Below, in pieces: positions 19,897 through 25,886 of a stretch of 25,886 bases of DNA. Every line of letters starts with the position of its first letter. Within the stretch, counting starts at the first letter, position 1. Origin of the DNA: Haplomitrium mnioides (taxonomy: Eukaryota; Marchantiophyta; Haplomitriopsida; Calobryales); assembly GCA_049999725.1 (NCBI GenBank), contig JBNGIS010017835.1:1-25886 (forward strand), given 5' to 3'. The position numbers and the translations under genes are program-made. The notes below the pieces were generated by a model that was given only the letters and a program-made list of their open reading frames with translations, did not search any database and was not told where the DNA came from.

Positions 19897-20319
19897 GACT
19901 CCATGGGAGCTACGACTTAGTAAAAAAAGAAACAAAATTAAAAGGATTTTCAGAATTTACCTAGCCATCTTCCTTTGTGGCCTGAAGATGCTTCACAGAA
20001 ACGTCCCTCTCTTTCATCTCGAAAAAAAATCGTTTTTGATTTGCATAGTAAAGGGTAGTTGCATCTTGGGACTGCATAAGAGCAGCCTGATGTTGGCTTT
20101 CTTGCCTTCTTGGATCATGGTGATTTGGACCAATAGACCCAAATTAAAATTTTCACCTTCACCGACAAAAAGGTAAAGATGTTGATCAGGGTATTTCAAA
20201 GAATAGTAATTAACTAGCCAATTCCACTCCAGTTTTTCAGGCTCTAGAGCCTTGGCAACATCCAAATACTTGTATGGCTTTGATTGTGAAGGGCGGGAAA
20301 CATTTCCTTGAGATGTCAT

Positions 20320-20756
20320 TCTCAAGATGCTAGAGACAAGTCTAGTTGGAGGTATAAAATGTATTGAACAAAAGTTCAGAAATCTATAAAGGCTGAAAAT
20401 GGAAAAAAAAAAGTAAGTAAATGCAAAAACAAAGATAACTAGAAAACGAAAACCAAAAACTGAACTCGCGACAATGGAAAGAAACTTTTCACTAACGCTC
20501 TTTTTATAGTTAAATTTTAAAAATTTCCTTTTCTCGCCAAAAAAATGATTCACTGAGCTCTTGACATGTAGGTTTGTCTGGTGCAAAAAAAAGGTTGGTA
20601 TATAAAGCATTGCTTGTTTTCATCTTTCCAATTTCTTTTTTCATTTTCTTCAAAAAAAGTTCCCAATTTTGTTGTTTTGCAAAAAAAAAAACAAAACACA
20701 TCTTTTATGTGTGTTGTAAGAGGTTCATAATATTTGTTAAAATAATTCCTTGAAGT
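20320..20756. promoter_or_regulatory. Bidirectional promoter region, copy B
   Basis: Between the divergent ATGs there is a minus-strand TATAAAAA (20508-20501), about 180 bp before the minus-gene start, and a plus-strand TATATAAA (20599-20606), about 150 bp before the plus-gene start. The block ATGATTCACTGAGCTCTTGA plus CATGTAGGTTT at 20546-20575, and the ACAATGGAAAGAAAC block just left of the minus TATA, are shared with copy A. The conserved block contains an ACGT core in copy A that has become ATGT here. Confidence 0.65.
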
Positions 20757-20970
20757 ATGGAGTTTTTAAAGGCAAGAAGAGGTTAGAGTTTCAAGATTCA
20801 TCTTCACAAAAAGTATTACTTTTGACAAGCATGTTGACATTTGTTCAAATGGCAATTATTTGGAGGTAAGTGATGGAGTACCAAAAGCATCAAGTGTGAT
20901 GGTGAGTATATTGGGAAAAAAAAACGACTTCTGTTGAATCAGATAGCTCCGCCCAAAAAAGATTGAGAAG

Positions 20971-21120
20971 GTGAACTCCATGCAAGCATAGGATAAGAGA
21001 CTCAACCCTATGCGCGAATTAGGTTAAGGAGTGAATCCAATGCATGCATAGGATTAATGACTCAACAACTTGCGAGCAAAAGATCATAGAGGGAACTCAG
21101 TGCTTGTAGAGAATTAAAGA
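20971..21120. repeat. 30-bp minisatellite, five units, copy B
   Basis: Five exact 30-bp units start at 20971, 21001, 21031, 21061 and 21091, with cores such as CCATGCAAGCATAGGA and CCAATGCATGCATAGGAT. In the protein frame they encode ten-residue repeats like ETQPYARIRLR, and the frame stays open beyond them into LLPFKRSKLNLSFEY. Unit-for-unit correspondence with copy A shows common origin. Confidence 0.88.
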
Positions 21121-22474
21121 AACAATCTTCATCCAATACAAGATCTTTGTTGCCCTTCAAGCGATCGAAGTTGAATCTTTCTTTTGAATATTCCAAAATA
21201 TCAGAAAAAAGGTTCAACACAAAAATTCCAGATGGTTGTAGACCTTTCTTCGACCACATCTAATGGAGACTTTGATATTCATGATCAAAGTGTGTTTTTC
21301 ATAACACAAAAGCATACAATCTATATATAGTTTTAATTTTGGAGATGAGCCACTCTTCCCAATAGCACCACTCAAACAACGATTGATTTTGTTTCAAGTT
21401 GCACCTTGCAAAGAGATTGGGACATCTAAAACAAACCGAATTCTTTTGGAGGAGTCTTCAGACAATAGTTTGGAAAACGATTCTAGCAAAGAGTCTCAAT
21501 CAATCAACAGTTCTTTGGAGTTATTGTCAATGGCATCAATTTTATTACAAAAAAATTTCCTTCTAGTCGAGATATTGATCAAGATTCGGTTTCGGAATGG
21601 TGCAATTCTCCCAATCCCCAAGAAGAAACTCATCTCTCAAAAATATTCTGCGATGAAACAAGTATTGTTTATGATGATGACCAAGATCTTCAAGATGAAT
21701 TATCTCCTAATACTGGATTCGCTTACGGACCGAATTGTCCAGCACAACATAAGAATTCTTTGTTTGGGCCAAAACCCAAACAAGTCAACACCCTACGCAA
21801 AAATTCTTTGCGGAAAGTCCATCATGATGAGAGCTTTGTGAAGAAAAAGCTCGATCTAATGTCAATTTCTAAATTGAAGAGAATTTCTTGTTGTCAAAAT
21901 AATTGATTGTCATTGTGCAAGACAACCTTTTCAAAAATTGTGAGAGAAACGTACTTTTGACAAAGCATGAAGAATCGAGAAATCATACTGCAGTGGGGAA
22001 TACCAAGAAAACACTTCGATGTTGAAAATCGGTTTATACTACTTGGTGGTACCTTTGTCCGTAGAAGAGCCTTTAAATTAATATTATCAATAGGGAATGA
22101 TAGAACCCAAAGGATTCAAAATCTCAAAAATGCAGATCCTAGAAGCATTTTTGAAAAAATAGAACTATCTACTAAAGGAGTTTTTGTGCGTAAGCAGATG
22201 GACAATTTTTTCCAAGGATATTCCGAGAGAATGCCCACTTACGAAGTGTACAACTTGCTCAATAATTTTACAAAATAGGAAGTTTATGACTACTACACAA
22301 CTTATTTGAAAGAGAAAGATCCCCATTGTATTCTTAGTTTCTCAGGTTTTACAAAACATTGGAGAACTCAATTTCCAAATGTTAAAATTCCAAAATATAA
22401 TAGATTTGTTGTTTGTGAAACATGCGAAGAAAAAAAATCTTTGTGAGAAAAATCTGTCTTGGAGTCCGACAAAG

Positions 22475-22912
22475 GTAACAAGTTTTCTTCTCTTTTGACA
22501 CCTTTGGCTAGTCCATCCTTTTTTTCTAGACTCAAAGCCTAGTTCTAGAGAAGTTATGTTTTCTCAACTTACATCCAAAAGATAATTTTTTGGTGAAGTT
22601 ATTTAGCAAAGAAGATTTGAGTTGAATAATTCTTAGCAAGTTGAGTTGTGAAAAGAGTGTCTATGCTCACATAAAGTCTGTTGTTTTATATTTTAATTTT
22701 AACCTTGTCTCCAATCAAATAAAGCCAAAAAATGAATTCAATTCTTGGTGGTGACCTTAGCCTTGTAATAAGTTTTGTTTTTGTTTCTTTACTTGAAGAG
22801 CCCTTGTAAGAAAATAAAATTGAAAGAATCGTTTTTGTTGTTCGCAAATCCTATGCACGATATGTGTTTTACTGAACTACTTTTATGTCCTTTGTGCTTT
22901 GTGATGATGTAG
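22475..22912 (+). other. Intron of the plus gene, copy B
   Basis: Flanked by a clear donor (AAAG|GTAACA) and by GATGTAG, where copy A has GATATTGCAG. It separates the Cys-pair region from the GMNKKKT exon. It carries one palindromic core, CTATGCTCACATAAAG (22661-22676), which matches 10267-10281 in copy A. Confidence 0.65.
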
Positions 22913-24654
22913 TCAAATATAATCGCCAATTGTTTCTTCATTGTGACCAAAAATGAAAGAAAGATCAAAACTTGCAAACCATTGAAGAAAATGCTATGTC
23001 GATGGTAAAAAATACTTGGGAATTTTCATTAATGGAATGAATAAGAAGAAAACTACTATTCCACACTGGCCTTCGCCACCAAAAAACATTGACAAAGATT
23101 GTTTGGTGGGTGTCCATGTTTTTGGTGTCTTAATATTCAATCATGCTCTTTCTTCAAGGGTCTTCTTAACATACAGAAACTTGAGAAGTGATTCTAATTT
23201 GACAGTTACTGTGCTCAACAAAATATTATGTGATTTTGAAGACCTGCTCCCTTCAACTTTGTATCTTCAGTTGGACAACACGACATGAGAGAATAAGAAT
23301 TCTATCATGTTTGGAATTCTTAGTCTCCTTATTGGCAAGAATGTTTTTCAAAAAATCAAGGTGGGATTTCTCATGGTTGGCCATACTCATGATCAAATGG
23401 ATCAAATGTTCAATGGATTCTCAAAAACGTTTAAAACGTATCAAAGCTTTCACGATTACGAGTTTTAGCGAGGACATTCAATTATCCTATAATCATAAAC
23501 CTCATGTGACTCTTTTGTTGGAAACTTGGGATTTCAAAATGTTTTTGTAGCAACCTCCCTCTCTAGTTCAAAGGATACATGATATTTCTTTTAATCAACA
23601 ATTCAATTTCTAGTTAAATGATTCCAGTGTAAAGATTTGGAGCAAACAATTTTCAACAGATGAATTTTGGCTACCTACGGATGGTATTTGTCAACTCAAG
23701 TGCTTACTTGAAGTGGACAGAGAAATTTTGAGTTCAATATTGATTCCTCTCAAGGCATATTCTAAAATCAAAGGATCTCAAAAGGAAGAAAGAGAAGTGG
23801 ATTTCGAGAAAGTGGTCTTTTCAATAAGTGATAGCATAAGTGAGAATTGCTACAAGTTCTTTACAGATTCTGATATTCAATGGTAGAATGACTTTTTTCT
23901 TGCCCAACAAGAAACTACAACCTACATCCTTGAAAATAAAAATGACGACTTGAAGCAGAATTTGCCTTTCTACCTTCACAACAGTCAAACACTTGTTATG
24001 ATTCTTAAAATGTTTGTCTAGATTCTCAGCTTGATGTTCAACAGACAAAAGAAGATACTCCGCTACAACAAATACTTTCTGCACGTTGAGCAATCTATGA
24101 TGGAGCGCCTAGGTCGCGAGAATAGACTCTTTCGCACAACACTTGATACGAGCATAAATTCAACAATCTACATGAGACGAAAGCTAGAATGTTTATTTGT
24201 GTTGTTGCATCTCTAGATCTAAAAAGTAGACCGTTTTGGGTTTCCAAAGTTCTCAATGTTTTTTCATTTGATGAGGAAGATCCTCAAAACCCAAAATGAG
24301 TACGAGCTCAATGGTTTGCTTGTTTGGTTGAAGTTGAATTTTCTGGACAATACTTTCCCAAAAAAATAGTAGCAACAAAAGGGAAATGCAAATCCAAGTT
24401 ACATATTGATGTACTTAATGTGACACAAATCACAATTTTGTCTTTTGATTTTCTTCTTACTCAAAAAAACCAATTGAAGAGAACTACTCTAGCTACCATT
24501 AAAGCAAATCTATTTGAGTACGAAAGACAAAAAAACCCTCAATCCTGAAATTTTTCAAAGAGATTTAATCACCATCATTAATACTGAGACAGATCAAACA
24601 TACCTTGATGAATCTTTTGAAGCTAAATCCGAAGAAGTCGAGATGAGTGACTAA

Positions 24655-25086
24655 AGTCATTTAAGAATTTTGTTCTATATTTTGTATTTTCAAGTATATT
24701 GTAATTTAAGATTATTATTTTAAAAAGTACTTGAAAATCCTTTTAAGCAACTTGTTGAATTTTTCTGCCAACTTGAACTTTTGACTATAAATTATTCCAA
24801 ATTGAATGTTATTCTGTATAAATAAAACTTAAATCTATAGTTAATATTTTTTTTTTCTTTGTAAAAATATTTTCTTCTCCAAAATGTAAGTATTTTGTTT
24901 TCAACTTGATTGTTTTCTAAAAGAGTTTAATGCTATTATCTCACTAAAACATTTGCTCAAATTGACTAACTTTTTTTTCTTGATAAGACTTTGATGTAAA
25001 ACTTAAGACCTTTAGCGTTGTTTGACTCAGATAAAGAGCTTTGCACCCATTTTTACTTTTAGATTCCGAATTAGAAATAGAAATCT
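24655..25086. other. 3' flank of the copy B plus gene, no gene
   Basis: AT-rich; the first 40 bases after the stop are shared with copy A (GTGACTAAAGTCATTTAAGA), then similarity fades. Possible polyadenylation signals (ATAAATAAAA-like, about 24820) are present but not decisive. Confidence 0.5.
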
Positions 25087-25276
25087 TGTGCGTGCATAGA
25101 GTTTGCTGCGAAAAATAGAACTTTTACAGTTTGTATCCTCGGTTGTAGAAGTGTGAACCCTATGTCCGCATAGACTTTGATTCGCAAGCAAAACATACAG
25201 CATACAATAACTCTTCTACGGAACCTAAAACCTAGGTTCTTGTCAGTCTTTGTTGTGAAATGTTTAGATGGTGAGT
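25087..25276. repeat. Scattered palindromic cores before the 52-bp array
   Basis: Contains TGTGCGTGCATAGAG (about 25086-25100) and CCCTATGTCCGCATAGAC, spaced irregularly, with surrounding sequence related to the following array. Confidence 0.55.
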
Positions 25277-25469
25277 TTGGATTCCTATGCGCGCATAGAC
25301 TTTGGGGTGGAGTGTTCATTTTTTGAGCTTGGATTCCTAAGCATGTAGAGTCTTTGGGGTGGAGTGCTAACATGTTGAGCTTGGATTCCTATGTGCACAT
25401 AGACTTTGGGGTGGAGTATTCACATGTTGAGCTTGGATTCCTATGCGTGCATAGACTTTGGGGTGGAAG
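25277..25469. repeat. 52-bp minisatellite with palindromic core, 3.7 units
   Basis: Units start at 25277, 25329, 25381 and 25433; the first three are exactly 52 bp. Each begins TTGGATTCC, carries a core (TATGCGCGCATA, AAGCATGTAGAG, TATGTGCACATA, TATGCGTGCATA), then GACTTTGGGGTGGAGT and a TTCACATGTTGAGC-like tail. It lies about 620 bp past the copy B plus-gene stop. Confidence 0.92.
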
Positions 25470-25886
25470 TCCAAACCTTCCACAAGTTCTACTTCTCATG
25501 TACAACCCTTAAGCTTTTTTATACAAAGACTACTAATTACAACTTTGTTTGTATACAAGTCTTAGACTCTTTTGTAGATCTTGAGACCTTTGTTTGGTTT
25601 GAATCAAGGAGATGTTTCTTGTTTACAATCTTAATTCAATCACCTTAGCTACTGCCTTTTTGATTCTGAACTATGATACGATTGTGTATATGCTTTGTTG
25701 AATTATGAAATATTTTTAAATGCTGAAACCTTTTCGAAAGCCTACATTAACTTTTGATTACATGGATTACGAACTACAAGTGAAAGCTTTCTTCTTTCTT
25801 GACATTTAAAATAAAGCTCTTAAATCTATGCAATGTTTCATTTTCTTTGTTTTTGTGTGTACTATTGTAAACTCATTCGCTTGACT
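25470..25886. other. No feature recognised
   Basis: T-rich unique-looking sequence without open frames or repeats that I can assign; the right end of the element, if here, is not visible as a terminal repeat. Confidence 0.4.

Larger units (their letters stand above)
16734..20319 (-). pseudogene. Copy B ParB-like / DNA N4- or N6-methyltransferase gene, four exons
   Basis: Proposed exons: 20319-19961, 19679-18209, 17855-17452 and 17353-16734. Introns of 281, 353 and 98 bp have GT-AG ends, including AG|GTAAAT, TTTTCAG and a TA|GTAAGT donor. In order the protein has an unknown N-terminal domain (PYKYLDV, NFNLGLLVQI), a Lys-rich nuclear-localisation-like stretch, a ParB-like domain with GNHNAIARQLL, motif IV DIPYG, and motif I LDLCSRFGKG near the C terminus. 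ParB plus DNA methylase is a known phage and bacterial architecture (COG1475 with COG0863). Motif IV before motif I is the class beta order. The product would methylate an exocyclic amino group of A or C in DNA. Lesions: +1 in A8 runs at 20032-20039 and 19001-19008, stops at 19320-19322 (TAG), 19038-19040 (TAG) and 17709-17711 (TGA), a frameshift near 17155-17165, and an inconsistent exon 3/4 phase. Confidence 0.75.
20757..24654 (+). pseudogene. Copy B of the DDE-transposase-like (DUF7869-type) gene, two exons
   Basis: Exon 1 is about 20757-22474 and exon 2 is 22913-24654, with donor AAAG|GTAACA and acceptor GATGTAG. Exon 1 ends with the best-preserved stretch (21960-22470): RFILLGGTFVRRRAFKLIL, FVRKQMDNFFQGYSERMP, FTKHWRTQFPNVKIP and VVCETCEEKKSL. 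Exon 2 has FINGMNKKKTTIPHW (first acidic position), LYLQLDNTT (second), VGHTHDQMDQMFNGFSK (third, with the family's GHTHED-type signature), and a C-terminal module ending in MSD. The expected role is cutting and joining element ends. Breaks include a one-base insertion near 21908 and TGAs at 21958, 22444 and 23286. The TGA at 22444 is CGA in copy A, a CpG-type change. Confidence 0.78.

Noticed and set aside
19745-20176. 143-codon plus-strand ORF rich in SPYALGL-like repeats
   Set aside because: It is antisense to intron 1 and exon 1 of the minus gene, and its repeats are the 24-bp array; 24 is a multiple of three, so the frame stays open by chance.
25071-25373. 100-codon minus-strand ORF over the 52-bp array
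   Set aside because: 52 bp is not a multiple of three, so no repeat peptide is conserved; the ORF is a product of array composition.
5455-25469. CRISPR array interpretation of the regular palindromic repeats
   Set aside because: Units are directly adjacent, spacers are similar within each array, there are no cas genes, and the context is a plant transposon.
1-25886. tRNA, rRNA or other structured RNA genes
   Set aside because: No tRNA-like cloverleaf boxes or rRNA-like conserved segments were noticed on either strand by eye; a covariance-model scan would be needed to exclude them.

Overview
The window is AT-rich nuclear DNA from a plant, inferred from GT-AG introns with pyrimidine-rich acceptors, a plant-type Ty1/copia reverse transcriptase, and a poly(A)-tailed retroposon with a target-site duplication. 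The species cannot be told from the sequence. Almost everything recognisable is transposable-element material in decay; no intact host gene was found.

The main content is two diverged copies, in the same orientation, of a composite element carrying two divergent genes. Copy A covers about 5455-12696 and copy B about 16734-24654. The plus-strand gene encodes a large DDE-transposase-like protein of a family I associate with the domain label DUF7869, which I could not verify: a Cys-pair region, GMD.KKT-, LQLDN- and GHTHD-type motifs, and a C-terminal module. The minus-strand gene of copy B encodes an unknown N-terminal domain, a Lys-rich stretch, a ParB-like domain (GNHNAIARQLL), and a bacterial-type class beta amino-methyltransferase with motif IV (DIPYG) before the SAM-binding motif I (LDLCSRFGKG). 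Copy A keeps the first two exons of that gene but lacks the methyltransferase exons. Both genes are broken in both copies, yet their exon and intron plans match almost base for base. The 410-440 bp between the two start codons looks like a bidirectional promoter with opposed TATA boxes.

A second signal runs through this element: a palindromic, strictly alternating pyrimidine-purine core (TATGCGCGCATA or CATGCGCGCATG) built into minisatellites with different periods. These are 24 bp (introns of the minus gene), 30 bp (5' exon of the plus gene, in frame), 37 bp (16164-16495) and 52 bp (25277-25469), plus single cores in the plus-gene intron. I did not see it in the copia or LINE-like insertions.

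Layout: 1-147 is the end of a repeat that recurs inverted at 15783; 148-5400 is gene-poor, with degenerate repeats, exon-like scraps on the minus strand and a 243-bp LINE/SINE-like insertion; 5455-12696 is copy A; about 12740-15780 is the 3' part of a minus-strand copia element whose LTR spans a CT tract and a 400-N gap; 15783-16736 is AT-rich spacer plus the 37-bp array; 16734-24654 is copy B; 24655-25886 is spacer with the 52-bp array.
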